A stretch of DNA of 64,000 bases from CAYNFH01 sp964396385 (GCA_964396385.1 CAYNFH010000002.1:19714-83713); one strand, 5' to 3'; counted from the first letter of the stretch, positions 23,668-34,566 are shown. The notes: a model not told the origin generated them from the letters alone. A program made the numbers and translations.

Positions 23668-24611
23668 CAGACCAAGACGCGGCGGACATCGATGCGGCGG
23701 AGGTCGGAGACGCCGGCGTGGTACTCGGCGTCCGCGCGCTCCACGTGGTACAGGGGGTCTATCCGGCCGGAAGGCTGGCCGACCTTCAGGTACATGTCGA
23801 AGGCCACGCGATCCGCCGCTACGGGATCGGTGGAGAGGACCAGGCTCTTGGTGTAGACCCAGCCGTCCGGATAGGCGGTCCAGCCGCGCGAGGTCGTTCC
23901 TACGCGCAGCAGGTCCACCACGTGGAGCTTGCGCTGCAGCTTGAAGTCGTTGGCCGGCACCCAGCCGCAGGCCCCCATGCCGCCGCCCACCACGCCGTCC
24001 CAGCGAGGATCGTTGCGGGGCACCTCCGTGTGGTAGTTCCACGGCCCCTTCTTGGAGAAGCAGGCGTAGAGCTTGAGCGTGCCGCTGATGCCGGCAATCT
24101 CGTGGTGCTTGATGGTCGGCGTAACCACCAGCGCGTCCATCGGCAGGTCCGCGATCCCGAACAGCCGGTTGGTGATCAGCTCCGGCATCCGGTCCTGCAT
24201 GGAGGCGGTGACCCGCTCGCGCCAGCCGGAGGACATGCGGTGGGTGCCGACTACCATCCGGTGGACGCCCAGGCGGGCGATCGCGCGGTAGACCGCGACG
24301 TTCACCTCCGGCACGTTCTCAAGCTGGCCCCCGGCGGTAGGCAGGGCCACCGTATCGGTCTTGCGGACGAACGTGGACCAGGCCTGGAGCGGGTCGCTCA
24401 CGCCGGCCAGGGTAGTGATGCCCTTCTCCAGCATCCGCTCCACGAGGGGCAGCGTGGGCGGGTTCGCCGGGCCCATGGCCTCCCGGGCGGTGACCACCAC
24501 GACCTTCGCGCGCGCAGCCGCCCATTCCGGGAACACCAGCGCGCCCGCCGCCGCGCCGGCCCGCGCTACGAACTGCCGCCGGGTCACCGGCCGGCCGATC
24601 CGGTGCTCCAT
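23667..24611 (-). CDS. Tat-exported DUF362 domain protein
   Basis: Encodes 314 residues. The N-terminus carries the Tat motif TRRQFVARAGAAAGALVF. The DUF362 fold follows: VKVNLVVVTAREA-like first strand, the TPTIKHHEIAGISGTLKLY segment with the conserved K-x-H, and VLSTDPVAADRVAFDMY near the end, where DUF362 proteins have D-P-V-A-x-D. Some family members bind Fe-S clusters, but no ferredoxin motif is visible here. AAGGAGGA lies before the ATG. The start codon region abuts a repeat element that separates it from the divergent gene at 24799. Confidence 0.8.
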   Translation of the reverse strand: MEHRIGRPVTRRQFVARAGAAAGALVFPEWAAARAKVVVVTAREAMGPANPPTLPLVERMLEKGITTLAGVSDPLQAWSTFVRKTDTVALPTAGGQLENVPEVNVAVYRAIARLGVHRMVVGTHRMSSGWRERVTASMQDRMPELITNRLFGIADLPMDALVVTPTIKHHEIAGISGTLKLYACFSKKGPWNYHTEVPRNDPRWDGVVGGGMGACGWVPANDFKLQRKLHVVDLLRVGTTSRGWTAYPDGWVYTKSLVLSTDPVAADRVAFDMYLKVGQPSGRIDPLYHVERADAEYHAGVSDLRRIDVRRVLV

Positions 24612-24626
24612 CTCTATCCTCCTTGA

Positions 24627-24726
24627 GGACCACAGACCACAGACGACAGATCACTCCGGAATCCGTGGTCCCCCAACCCTCGAATCAGTGGTGGGGCTGG
24701 CACTCCGGCCCATGGTCCGTGGTCCA
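24627..24726. repeat. Composite short-tandem-repeat element E5 with inverted arms
   Basis: The left array GACCACAGACCACAGACGACAG, the core TCCGGAATCCG (24656-24666), and the right part ending CATGGTCCGTGGTCCATG, whose units are the reverse complement of the left array. Lies between the divergent DUF362 and GH63-like genes. The remaining spacer, 24727-24766, has no feature. Confidence 0.8.
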
Positions 24727-24766
24727 TGCGCGCATCGGGTAGCATAGCGGAGAATCCCTTAGCACT

Positions 24767-24799
24767 GAACGCCCGAACGCCTGAACGCCTGAACGCCCG
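24767..24799. repeat. Short tandem repeat element E6 (CTGAACGC octamers)
   Basis: About four octamer copies of (C/T)GAACGCC ending right at the GTG of the next gene. The reverse complement of the same unit forms E8 at 29710-29745. Confidence 0.75.
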
Positions 24800-26933
24800 T
24801 GTCCTTCCGCCTCTTACTACACACGCTCCCATTGTCCCTGCTGGTCTTGCCTCTGGCAACGTGGGCATTGCCGGATCCTTCCACCCTGCGCATCGCACCT
24901 TCGCCGATGTTGGACCTGGTGGGCAACCGGCCGGACAAGAACAGCGTGGGGCACGGGAAGAACGTGGCCCTCTATACCGGCGCCCCATCCCGGTTCTTCT
25001 TCGCCACGCACGAGCTGGGCGACGTCTTCAGCGCGGTGGACGGGGCGACGGAGCGCTGGTACCCGGACCAGGTGATCGTCCGCCCCGCGGCGCCCGAGGC
25101 GGGCATCGAAGAGAGGCGGCAGGTGTGCGTTACGGAAGATGACGTGGTCGTCTCCCGCATCCACCTGTACAACTCCGGCGGGGCGCCGGTCCGGCGTCGC
25201 ATCGAGGTGACGGGCGATTGCCGCGGTTCCTTCGACTGGCGCGGAAAGCCCGGCGGGCTCAAAGAGACGCGGCGGGACGGCCGCGCCATCCTGCTGGTGG
25301 ACCACAACGTCTATCCCGAGTTCCTGCCGCACGGGCTGAGCATGGCCATCGGCGGGACGGCCGCGCCGTCCGAGGTGGATACCTCTACGCCGGGGGCGTA
25401 CCGGCTGGGCTACGACGTGGAGGTGCCGGCGCACGGCTCCCGCGTCCTCACGCTGGCCTGCGCCATCCACCGCGACGAAGCGGAGGCGCGCCGGCTGCTG
25501 GCCGCCACGCTCAGGCAGGGTGACCCGGTCGCTCGAAACCGGACCCGTTGGGCCGAGTTCTACGCGCGCGAGGCGCCCCGCTTCGAATGCTCCGACCGCA
25601 GCCTGACGGAGCTCTACGCGTTCCGCTGGTTCCTGCTGAAGTTCTCCACGGCTGGCGGCAGCCTGGGTCTCTATAAGTACACGGTGGTGATGGAGGGACG
25701 GCAGGCCTTCCAGACCTACTGCTGCTACAGCGCGCCGTTCATGGCCTTCGATACCAACTGGCTCGTGGATCCCGAGGCGGGATTCGGCCAGATCGCCAAC
25801 ATGGCTGAGGTGGCGTACGAGGACGGCCGCTTCCCGTGGTACACGTCGCCGCGCACGAACCACGTGCCGCTGGACCATGCCTCCAAGACCGGGCTCTCCC
25901 TGCTGCCGCTGGCTGCCTGGAAGCACTACCAGGTCCACGGCCGGAAGGACCTGCTGCGCCGTGTCTATCCGGCCATGAAGCGGAACATGGAGTGGTGGAT
26001 CTCGGACCGGGACCCGGACGGTAACGGCCTCTTCGCCATCGACGATCAGCTCGAGACGGGTATGGACGACCTCGTGCGCCGCTGGAAGGGACCCCGTCCT
26101 CGCCGCTATGAGGCGGTGGACGCCACGAGCTATGCGGTCGCCAATCTGCGCGCCGTTGCGAAGATGGCGAAGGAGCTGGGAAATGGGGAGGATGCGCGCC
26201 GCTATGGGGAGTACGCGGATCGGGCGGAATCGGCGCTCCACCACATCGCCTGGGACGCCGGCTCCGCCCGGTTCCTGGACCGGAACCCGCAGGACGGCGA
26301 GCGGAGCGACTACACCGCCATTACCATCTTCTACCCGCTCTTCGCGGGAGTTCTGAACCGCGAAGAGCTATCCATCCTCCCGCTCCGCCTGCTGAGCGAG
26401 CAAGAGTTCTGGCTGCCGCATCCCCTGCCGGCGCTCTCCCGCTCCGACCCGGAGTTCGACCCGGTGCACCGCTACTGGGCCGGCCCGAGCTGGCCCGCCG
26501 CGACCTGTCACGTCATCGAGGGGTTCGCCGACACAGCCAAGCGGATGGACCGGTCGCTGCTGCCGCAGGCGGCGGAGCTGTTCCTCCGCGCCGCCGCCAA
26601 CCACCTGCAGCCCCGGCCGGACTTCTACGAGCGGTACGATCCCTTCAGCGGGAAGCCGCTCAGCCGGTTCCGGGACTACATGCACTCCTGGTGGATAGAC
26701 CTGTTCATCCGGCACGTGGCGGGACTAATGCCGCAGGAAGACGGGAGCCTGGTGATCGATCCGCTACCGCTGGGCCTCACGCGGTTCGCCCTGCGCGGCG
26801 CTCCCCACCGCGGCCACCGCGTGGACGTGCTGTGGAGCAACACCGACGGTCTCACCGTGCGCCAGGACGGCCGAACCATCCTCCGCCGCCCCACCTTCCA
26901 CCCCGGCGGCGCACGGATCGGGATTCCAGCGCG

Positions 26934-26937
<4 letters not shown>
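24799..26937 (+). CDS. Secreted GH63-like (alpha/alpha)6 glycoside hydrolase
   Basis: Encodes 712 residues from a GTG with a signal peptide (LLLHTLPLSLLVLPLATWA). A beta-sandwich N-terminal domain (~25-260) is followed by an (alpha/alpha)6 barrel. Two GH63/GH37-type signatures are visible: LETGMDDLVRRW near residue 415, which matches E-x-G-M-D, with the Asp as the catalytic acid, and RYWAGPSWPAATCHVIEG near 560. An alpha-glucosidase, trehalase or mannosylglycerate-hydrolase-type activity is possible; the substrate cannot be told. No ribosome-binding site is visible because repeat E6 runs up to the GTG, so a later start is possible. Its last 4 bases overlap the convergent GH4 gene. Confidence 0.8.
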
Positions 26938-28220
<1,283 letters not shown>

Positions 28221-28337
28221 GCCGCCTCCTAAGTGAAAGTCTGAGAATACTCTAACCCCGGCTGGACGAACAAAGGAATTGCCCGCCCGTCCAACAGGAT
28301 GTTAGCAGCGAACAGTACCTGGACGGAGGTTGAGATA

Positions 28338-28538
28338 ATGACGAAGCGATACGGGACCTGCCCCTTCTGCAGGGCTCAGAATATGGCGCACCGCGGTGAA
28401 TGCTGGTGCTGCGGCCTGCCTCTGCCGCCGGGATTCTACCTGACCGACGAGCAGGCGGCGGTGCGGCAGATACCGCGGGACAACCATCGGACGCCCGGCT
28501 TCTTCGGCTTCGGGAAGCTGAGGACCATGGGCCGGTAG
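28338..28538 (+). CDS. Small zinc-ribbon protein
   Basis: Encodes 66 residues from ATG 28338 (a frame extension starts at 28299). GAGG lies ten bases upstream. It has CPFC at residues 8-11 and ECWCCGLPLPPG at ~22-33, so four to five cysteines arranged as a zinc ribbon or rubredoxin-like knuckle. No function known; such proteins often act as nucleic-acid or protein-binding modules. It stands alone between the GH4 start and the repeat at 28556. Confidence 0.6.
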   Translation: MTKRYGTCPFCRAQNMAHRGECWCCGLPLPPGFYLTDEQAAVRQIPRDNHRTPGFFGFGKLRTMGR

Positions 28539-28555
28539 GTGTAATGCCAACACGG

Positions 28556-28677
28556 GCCCCACTTGTCATTCCGACTGGGGAGCCGAGCGAGCGCAGGCTC
28601 CGTTGGAGGAATCTGGCTCCGGGGCAGAGCGGCCAGATTCCCCAGTCGCTCCGCTCCTTCGGAATGACAACGGTACT
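28556..28677. repeat. MITE-like inverted repeat (TTGTCATTCCGA ends)
   Basis: The 12-bp ends TTGTCATTCCGA (28563-28574) and TCGGAATGACAA (28659-28670) are exact complements, with inner complementary blocks GGAATCTGGC (28608-28617) and GGCCAGATTCC (28631-28641). No coding capacity. It lies just after the nrfD stop. Confidence 0.85.
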
Positions 28678-28691
28678 GATCCGCAGTGGAG

Positions 28692-29690
28692 TTATGCCCG
28701 GCTTACGTCGCGGTCTGCCTGTGGATCGCCCGCGGAGGTGTGGCCGGCGTAGACCAGGGCCCACCGGAGGGCGAGGCCGCCGACCAGACCGAGTACAGCG
28801 GCCGTTACCTTGAGCCACGGGGCGGCGCGGCGGAACTTGCGGCCCGCCGCCTGCGCGATAGCTGGCGCGATCATCCCGGCGCCCACCGCTCCACCCCACA
28901 GGTGCGGCGCGTAGGGTCCGGAGGTGAGCGGCTTCGCCAGCGAGCCAGCGGCGGAGAGGAAGCCCGCTACCGTCGCGGCCTCCGCGACGTGGGTGACCTG
29001 CTCGATGGTTTCGATCGTGTCTGCCTGCTCCGTCCGCTGCTGCTCCTCCTGCGGCTTACCGGCCGCCAGTAGAAGGTGGATGGCGGAGGCGCCCGTGCTG
29101 AGCGCTCCGGTACTGAAGAGCGGGCCGATCCAGGGATTCCGCGCCCAGATGGGCGTGGCGGTCGTGCTCAGCAGCACGCCGGTGTACCCGGCGACCAGCA
29201 GCGCCAGCGGGATGCCCGCTGCGTCAGACAGAAGGCCGATGAGGCGATGAGCTGATGAGCCGATGAGGCGTCCCGGATTCCGAACGTCCTCTCCCGTCGG
29301 ACCGCTGCGCTCGAATAACTCGTCCAGCGCCGCAAGTGTGACTATTCCGCCGTAGCCGGTGAGCGCCCAGGCGCCGAGGTTCATGGGAGAGCCGGGCTTG
29401 AAGACCCGAAGCATGTAGTGGAACCGCTTATGGTCCCCCAGGTCCTTGATGAGCAGCGGCGCGCAGGGCAGCATGGTGGTCCAGGCGACCATCGTGCCGG
29501 CCCGGGTCACGTCGCGGTAGCGCGGCCCCCCGAACCGCTCGGCCATGCGCGCCAGCAGATAGGCCCCCGTGGAGAGACCACCGAGGAAGAAATAGGTAGC
29601 GATCTCCCAGCCCCATACGGGCGGCTTCAGCATCGGCACGTCGTAGTACGCCGGCGCCGGCGGTTCCCGCGTCACCAGTGCTTCGGTCAA
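28692..29690 (-). CDS. NrfD/PsrC-like membrane subunit of formate dehydrogenase
   Basis: Encodes 332 residues with about eight membrane helices (WGWEIATYFFLGGLSTGAYLLARM first; ALLVAGYTGVLLSTTATPIW later). The G-G-L-S-T-G-A-Y segment of helix 1 is a landmark of the NrfD/PsrC family, which anchors Fe-S redox enzymes and exchanges electrons with quinone. The start is TTG at 29690 with GGGAG seven bases upstream. In residues ~140-152 (RLIGSSAHRLIG) element E7 is translated in frame in a loop. It follows fdhB and fdhA in the same direction, so it is probably the quinone-facing subunit. Confidence 0.85.
   Translation of the reverse strand: MTEALVTREPPAPAYYDVPMLKPPVWGWEIATYFFLGGLSTGAYLLARMAERFGGPRYRDVTRAGTMVAWTTMLPCAPLLIKDLGDHKRFHYMLRVFKPGSPMNLGAWALTGYGGIVTLAALDELFERSGPTGEDVRNPGRLIGSSAHRLIGLLSDAAGIPLALLVAGYTGVLLSTTATPIWARNPWIGPLFSTGALSTGASAIHLLLAAGKPQEEQQRTEQADTIETIEQVTHVAEAATVAGFLSAAGSLAKPLTSGPYAPHLWGGAVGAGMIAPAIAQAAGRKFRRAAPWLKVTAAVLGLVGGLALRWALVYAGHTSAGDPQADRDVSRA
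29236..29284. repeat. Short tandem repeat element E7 inside nrfD
   Basis: GATGAG-type units (GCGATGA-GCTGATGA-GCCGATGAG) run into TCCCGGATTCCGAAC at 29271-29285. It lies in the coding region of nrfD and keeps the frame. Confidence 0.8.
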
Positions 29691-29709
29691 GTTGATGCTC
29701 CCTTCAAAC

Positions 29710-29745
29710 CTGGCGCTCAGGCGTTCAGGCGTTCAGGTCCGACGT
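29710..29745. repeat. Short tandem repeat element E8 (GGCGTTCA octamers)
   Basis: Three octamers (CTCAGGCG-TTCAGGCG-TTCAGG) then TCCGACGTCAG, in the short spacer between nrfD and fdhB. It is the reverse complement of E6. Confidence 0.75.
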
Positions 29746-29754
29746 CAGAACGCC

Positions 29755-30594
29755 CTACTCATCGCCCTTGGCAAATAGCACTGCGGAAAGGGCGGTGAGG
29801 GCGATGCCGGCGGCCAGGCTGAAGAGGTACCGGGCGCCCATCCCGTCCTTGGGCCTGCGGGGCTTCGCCGGCAGGTTGTACGCATTGGGGTGGTCCTTGA
29901 GCAGGAAGAAAGCGTTCAGCCGACTGTAGGAATCGGTCTCCTCTTCTCCATAGAGGTAGGCGTCTGTCTCGCCGCGCGCGTGCAGCTCCTCCACGCGTCT
30001 GCGCGCCTTGTCGCGGAGCTCGTTCACCGGTCCAAACTGGATGGATTCCGTCGGGCATGCTTTGGCGCAGGCCGGCTCCAGACCGCCTCGCTGCCGGTCG
30101 TAACAGAGCGTACACTTGTGGACGTGGCCGTCCACCTTGCTCCGGCCCAGCACCCCGAACGGGCAGGCCACGATACAGTAGCCGCACCCATTGCAGATAT
30201 CCGGCTGGACGTAGACGTCGCCGAACTCGTTGTAGATGAGCGAGCCGGTGGGGCAGGCGTTCTGGCACGGGGCGTCTTCGCAGTGCTTGCAGACGTCGCT
30301 CATCATCAGCCAGCGGGGCCGGCCACGCGCGTCCGTCTGCTCCGTGAAGGCGACGTGCCGCCAGGTGGTCTCGGAGAGATGGCCCGTGTTGTCGTAGCTG
30401 TTGCCGGTCCACTTCAGCCCGTCCGAGGGGAGCTGGTTCCACTGCTTGCACGCCACCTCACACGCCTTGCAGCCGATGCACAGCGTGGTGTCCGTGAAGA
30501 AGCCCATCTGCGGCTTCTCACGGCGCGCATCCTGCACGCGCAGCACCTCGTCTTGCGGCGCAAGGGCGAAGACGTTGCGTATGTCTGCTAACAA
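29755..30594 (-). CDS. Formate dehydrogenase iron-sulfur subunit
   Basis: Encodes 279 residues, close to FdnH/FdhB. Four cysteine clusters that ligate [4Fe-4S] are visible: CIGCKACEVAC, CKHCEDAPCQNAC, CNGCGYCIVAC, and CTLCYDRQ with later ACAKACP. The protein passes electrons from the molybdenum or tungsten subunit to the membrane. A single C-terminal helix (YLFSLAAGIALTALSAVLF) anchors it. The start is TTG at 30594 with AGGAG before it. It lies between fdhA and nrfD, with repeat elements in both gaps. Confidence 0.92.
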   Translation of the reverse strand: MLADIRNVFALAPQDEVLRVQDARREKPQMGFFTDTTLCIGCKACEVACKQWNQLPSDGLKWTGNSYDNTGHLSETTWRHVAFTEQTDARGRPRWLMMSDVCKHCEDAPCQNACPTGSLIYNEFGDVYVQPDICNGCGYCIVACPFGVLGRSKVDGHVHKCTLCYDRQRGGLEPACAKACPTESIQFGPVNELRDKARRRVEELHARGETDAYLYGEEETDSYSRLNAFFLLKDHPNAYNLPAKPRRPKDGMGARYLFSLAAGIALTALSAVLFAKGDE

Positions 30595-30607
30595 AGCAGT
30601 CTCCTAG

Positions 30608-30678
30608 AGATTTTCAATTTTCGATTTTCAATTGCCGGCCCGCAAGTCCGAAATGGAAAATTGGAAATTGAAAATCAC
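30608..30678. repeat. Inverted short-tandem-repeat element E9 (TTTTCAA type)
   Basis: The left arm GATTTTCAATTTTCGATTTT (30608-30627, continuing CAATTG) and the right arm AAATGGAAAATTGG... to AAATTGAAAATC (30652-30677) are complementary. The centre holds AAGTCCG. It lies between fdhA and fdhB and covers the last bases of fdhA. It is strikingly AT-rich for this window. Confidence 0.8.
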
Positions 30679-33600
30679 CTGAACTGTCCTTCCGGCTGCG
30701 CAGCCCTCGGGGTATCCGGGGCCGGTTCGCGAGTGGGCCAGGGAGCGTAGGGCTGCGTCGGCTCCGTGGGCGTCTCCTCCACCCGGCCGGGGCGCACCTG
30801 GCAGGAGAACACCTTGCCCTCGTGCATGCTCACGTTGGGATCCGCCACCAGCGAGGTAAGGTCGTTGGCGTTGCTGCCCACGGTCTCCCCGGCGTAGCCC
30901 CAGTGGAACGGCAGCCCGATCTGGTGAATGGTGCGCCCCTCCACCACCATCGGGCGAATGCGGCGGGTCACCATGGCGCGCGCAGAGATGGAGGCGCGCG
31001 CCGTGCTCACGGTTACCCAGCTCCCATGCTGGATGCCCCTCTCGGCCGCCAGCTCCGGGCTCATCTCCACGAACATCTCCGGCTGGAGCTCGTTGAGCCA
31101 GCTATTGAACCGGCTCATGGGGCCGCTCAGGTAGTGCTCCGTGAGCCGGAACGTGGTGCCGACAATCGGGTACTCCTCGGTCGGGCCCTGCGCGATAACG
31201 TTGAGCGGCCCCTCGAAGAGGCGAACGGTGGGGCTCTCCTGCTGCTTGTACAGGGGATTGCGGACGGGAGACTCCACCGGCTCGTAGTGGGTGGGGAATG
31301 GCCCGTCCTTGGTGCCGCCCGGCGCGAAGATCCAGCCGCGGCCATCCGGCTTCATGATGAACGGCGCGTCGCCTGCGATGGCCTCCATGCCCTTCGCTCC
31401 GGGGCTTGGGCGGTAGTCCGGCGGCTTGTTAGGCTCGAAGTCCGGCTCATCGATCCCGACCCACTTCCGCTCCTTCTCGTCCCACCAGATGTACTTCTTC
31501 CGCTCCGACCACGGACGGCCCTGCGGGTCTGCCGAGCAGCGGTTGTACATCATGCGACGGTTGTGCGGCCAGGCAAAGCCCCACTCCGGCTGCACCCGGT
31601 TGTTGGTGATCTTCCGCTCCCGCGCCCGGTTCCGGTTGTACGCGGGGAAGACGCCGCTGTAGATCCAGCAGCCGCAGGCGGTAGTCCCATCGTCCTTGCA
31701 CTCCGAAAAGCCGCTCAGGAGCAGGGGCTTGCCGTTGTTGGGATCGGTCTGATTCAGGTGGTATCCATTAACCTCCTGCATCACTTTCTCTACGTCCGGC
31801 TCGCCTTCTATGCGGGTCATACGGCCGTCCGGCAGTCGGGGCGGATCCTCGTGCTCGTACTCCCACGTGAGGTTCTGGATGGCCGCGTCCCGGGGATCCA
31901 GGGAGCCGGCGTACATCGCCTTGAGCCGCTTGCCCAGGTTATAGACAAACCAGGCGTCCGAGCGACAGTCGTCCGGAGGGTCCACGGCCTTGTCGTGCCA
32001 CTGGACCAGGCGCTGCGTGTTGGTAAAGCTGCCCTCCTTCTCCGGGGCGGCGGCGGCCGGCACGAAGAAGACTTCCGTCTTGATCTGGTCCGGCGGCGGG
32101 CCGGTCGGATCGTTTTTCCAGAAAGTAGCGCTCTCCGTCTCAAACCAGTCCGCCACCACCAGCCAATCGAGCTGGCGGAGTCCCGCCCGGTGCAGGCCCG
32201 CGTTGGGGCCGCCGCCGCCAGGGTTCTGGCCGAAGAGGAAGTACCCTTTCATCTCGCCGCGACTCATACGGTCGAAGGTGGGGAGCTGCGAGTAGTCGCC
32301 ATCCAGCCGCGGGATCCAGCCGAAGCCCCAGTCGTTCTCCTTCGTCGCGGCGGGGCCGAACCACGCCTTGAGCAGGCTCACCGCGAATTTCGGGAAGTTA
32401 GCCCAGTAGCCCTCTGTCATTCCCTCATAGTCGCAGTAGCCCTGTAGGGTGCTATGGTGCTCGTCCGCGATGGGCTGCGGCAGGTAGCCAGGAAGCAGAT
32501 CGTAGAGGGTCGGGATGTCCGTGGAGCCCTGGATGGAGCAGTGGCCGCGGAGCGCCATAATGCCTCCGCCCGGGCGGCCCATGTTGCCCAGCAGAAGCTG
32601 GATAATGCCGGCCGTGCGGATGATCTGAACTCCCGTGGTGTGCTGCGTCCAGCCGACGGCGTAGCAGATAGCGCTGGTCCGATCCGGTCCCGAGTTGCGG
32701 CAGAGCGTCTCCGCGACCTCGATTAGCTCTTCCGGCGAGCAGCCGCAAATGTCCGCGACCACCTCCGGCGTGTACCGCTCGTAGTGGCGGCGCAAGTACT
32801 GGAATACGGAGCGCGGGTTCTGCAGAGTCTCGTCCCGTGGGGGCTGGCCACCCGGCTCCTCCGTGGGACCGGACTTGCGCGAAGTATGGGAGCTGGCGCC
32901 GCCCATCAGGCCGGGGCCGTGGACGCCGTGGCGCCCGGACTGGGATTTGGCCTCTCCCCCACCGGCGCGCGTCTCACCTTTCGCCGCTTTACGGCCCTTG
33001 GCCTGGGCCTTCTCCTCCGCCGTGGACCCGGCGTACCCCCACTTGCCCTTGGCGCTGTCGTAGGTATGCTGCTCCGGGTTGTAGCCGCTGAAGATGCCCC
33101 CAAGCTCCTCCGCGTCCTGGAACCCCTCCTCCACGATGGTGGACGCGTTGGTAAAGGCGAGCACGTACTCCTTGAACCACCTGTCGCGGGTCAGGATGTA
33201 GTTGATGATGCCGCCGAGGAAGGCGATGTCACTGCCGGCGCGGATCTGCACGTGCCGGTTGCACATGGCGGATGTGCGCGAGAAGCGCGGGTCCACGTGG
33301 ATGAGCGTGGCGCCCTTCTCGCGCGCCCGCATGGGATAACGGAACCCTACCGGATGGGCCTCCGCCATGTTGGAGCCCATGATCAGGATGCAGTCGCTAT
33401 TCTCAAGGTCTTGCTGGAAGGTGGTGGCCGCTCCGCGTCCAAAGGAGGCGCCCAGACCGGGCACCGAGGCGGAGTGTCATATACGGGCCTGGTTTTCGAT
33501 GGAGAGAACCCCCAGCCCGCCGCTGAACAGCTTCTTGATAAGGTAGTTCTCTTCGTTGTCAAGCGTGGCTCCGCCGAGGGTCCCGAATGACTTTACAGGC

Positions 33601-34112
33601 GGGTTGTGGGGTATGCCGGTATTGGTTGAGGGTTGAGGGTTGAGGGTTGACAAGCCGGGATCCGGATTCCGCTCTCTCGGCTCTCGACTCTGGACTTTCG
33701 ACTCCGGTTGCTCCCCCTCTCTCAGTTCCGCGTCTCGCGTCTCCTTCACGCGGCGCGCGATCTGTTCCATCGCCCACTCCAGCGTCCTCGTCTCCCACCG
33801 GTCGGAGTAGGGAGCACGGTACAGGACCTGGGTGATGCGGTGCGGGTTGACCGCGAGCTGATAGCTATTGGCGCCCTTGGGGCATAGCGTGCCCTCGTTG
33901 ATGGGGCTGCGCGGGTTGCCCTCGATGTCTATCACCTTGCCGCGTTTGGTGTAGACCAGCAGGCCGCATCCCACGGCGCAGTACGGGCAGACGCTCTCCG
34001 TGACGGTGGCGCCCTCTATGCGCGGATGCTTCTCGATGGACTGGGGGCTGTACGGCTGCGGCGGCTTCTGGGCCGCCTTATTCGCGTTGAGGCGGTACGG
34101 ACTCAAGGCCAT
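30675..34112 (-). CDS. Selenocysteine-containing formate dehydrogenase catalytic subunit
   Basis: One gene of 1145 residues read through an in-frame UGA at 33477-33479 (codon 212), in the sequence IENQARI-U-HSASV. This is exactly where FdnG/FdhF carry selenocysteine; a bacterial SECIS follows. The N-terminal [4Fe-4S] motif is CPYCAVGCG with C77 in CPKG, and the molybdopterin-binding domains follow (GSNMAEAHP, WGYAGETVGSN). It oxidises formate to CO2. The start is ATG 34112 with GGAGGAG. No Tat signal is visible, unlike FdnG, so the site could be cytoplasmic. Two insertions are unusual: residues ~133-170, which are repeat element E10, and a basic, glycine-rich stretch around bases 32820-33010. 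Confidence 0.92.
33440..33479 (-). promoter_or_regulatory. Bacterial SECIS element of the formate dehydrogenase
   Basis: After the UGA come 18 bases, then the loop GGUCU (33458-33454), closed by GUGCCC (33464-33459) and GGGCGC (33453-33448) with one G-U pair. Loop sequence and distance from UGA match, as I recall it, the E. coli fdhF SECIS, which SelB binds. Confidence 0.85.
33623..33708. repeat. Composite short-tandem-repeat element E10 inside fdhA
   Basis: GGGTTGA heptamers (33623-33650), the core GATCCGGATTCCGC (33659-33672), then TCTCGACTC-type units (33678-33708). Translated on the minus strand in frame as a Ser/Pro/Gln/Arg-rich linker (QSREPRERNPDPGLSTLNPQ). Confidence 0.85.
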
Positions 34113-34389
34113 GCGGAAACTCCTCCGGAAAGGGCGCGTTGCGCCCGACGCTACATCTCGCGGCGCGACACGGCAGCCCTCAAGGCTTGACGGCCCGGCC
34201 CGACCGCAAGTTCCCTTGCCTGCCGGGCCGCCAATTCCTTCGGATTTCGATAAGCCGCCGCTCGATTCCCGCCATGCCTCAGGGAGCGCCGCCCCGATCC
34301 TGTGCAAGCCTGTCGCAGGGTGACTCGGTGGCGGTTCGAGTGTTGGCCGTTCACGGTCCGGCAGAAACTCCCGTGCATCTGGGTGCCAC
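34113..34389. other. Spacer upstream of fdhA, no intact gene
   Basis: Holds a GGGCGC-GTT-GCGCCC hairpin at 34132-34146 and presumably the fdh promoter, which I could not place. The right end runs into the DUF4058 fragment. Confidence 0.4.
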
Positions 34390-34550
34390 TTACAGAAGGC
34401 GAGCCAGAAGTAGTCCTGGACCTTCAGGCCGCCTTCGACTCAGTCTACGACGAAGGAGCCTACGCCCGCCGCATAGACTACTCCAAGCCCCCGGCAGTCT
34501 CGCTCTCACCCTCTGATGCGAATTGGGCTGCCTCTCTTCTGAAAAGGTAA
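34390..34550 (+). pseudogene. C-terminal fragment of a DUF4058 gene
   Basis: The frame reads EPEVVLDLQAAFDSVYDEG, then YARRIDYSKPPAVSLSP and ANWAASLLKR-stop, which matches the C-terminal end of DUF4058 proteins (P-L-x-L-D-L-Q-x-x-F-x-x-V-Y-D-x-x-x-Y and I-D-Y-x-x-P-P). The other ~200 codons are absent and the upstream frame is unrelated. The nearest in-frame ATG, at 34302, is likely a chance one. Confidence 0.7.
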
Positions 34551-34566
34551 TGGTGACACTGCACCC

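Noticed and set aside
30822..32447. 541-codon plus-strand frame
   Set aside because: Antisense shadow of fdhA without any recognisable motif.
33477..33479. UGA as a true stop that splits fdhA in two genes
   Set aside because: Flanks match the Sec site of formate dehydrogenases and a SECIS follows, so readthrough as selenocysteine is far more likely.
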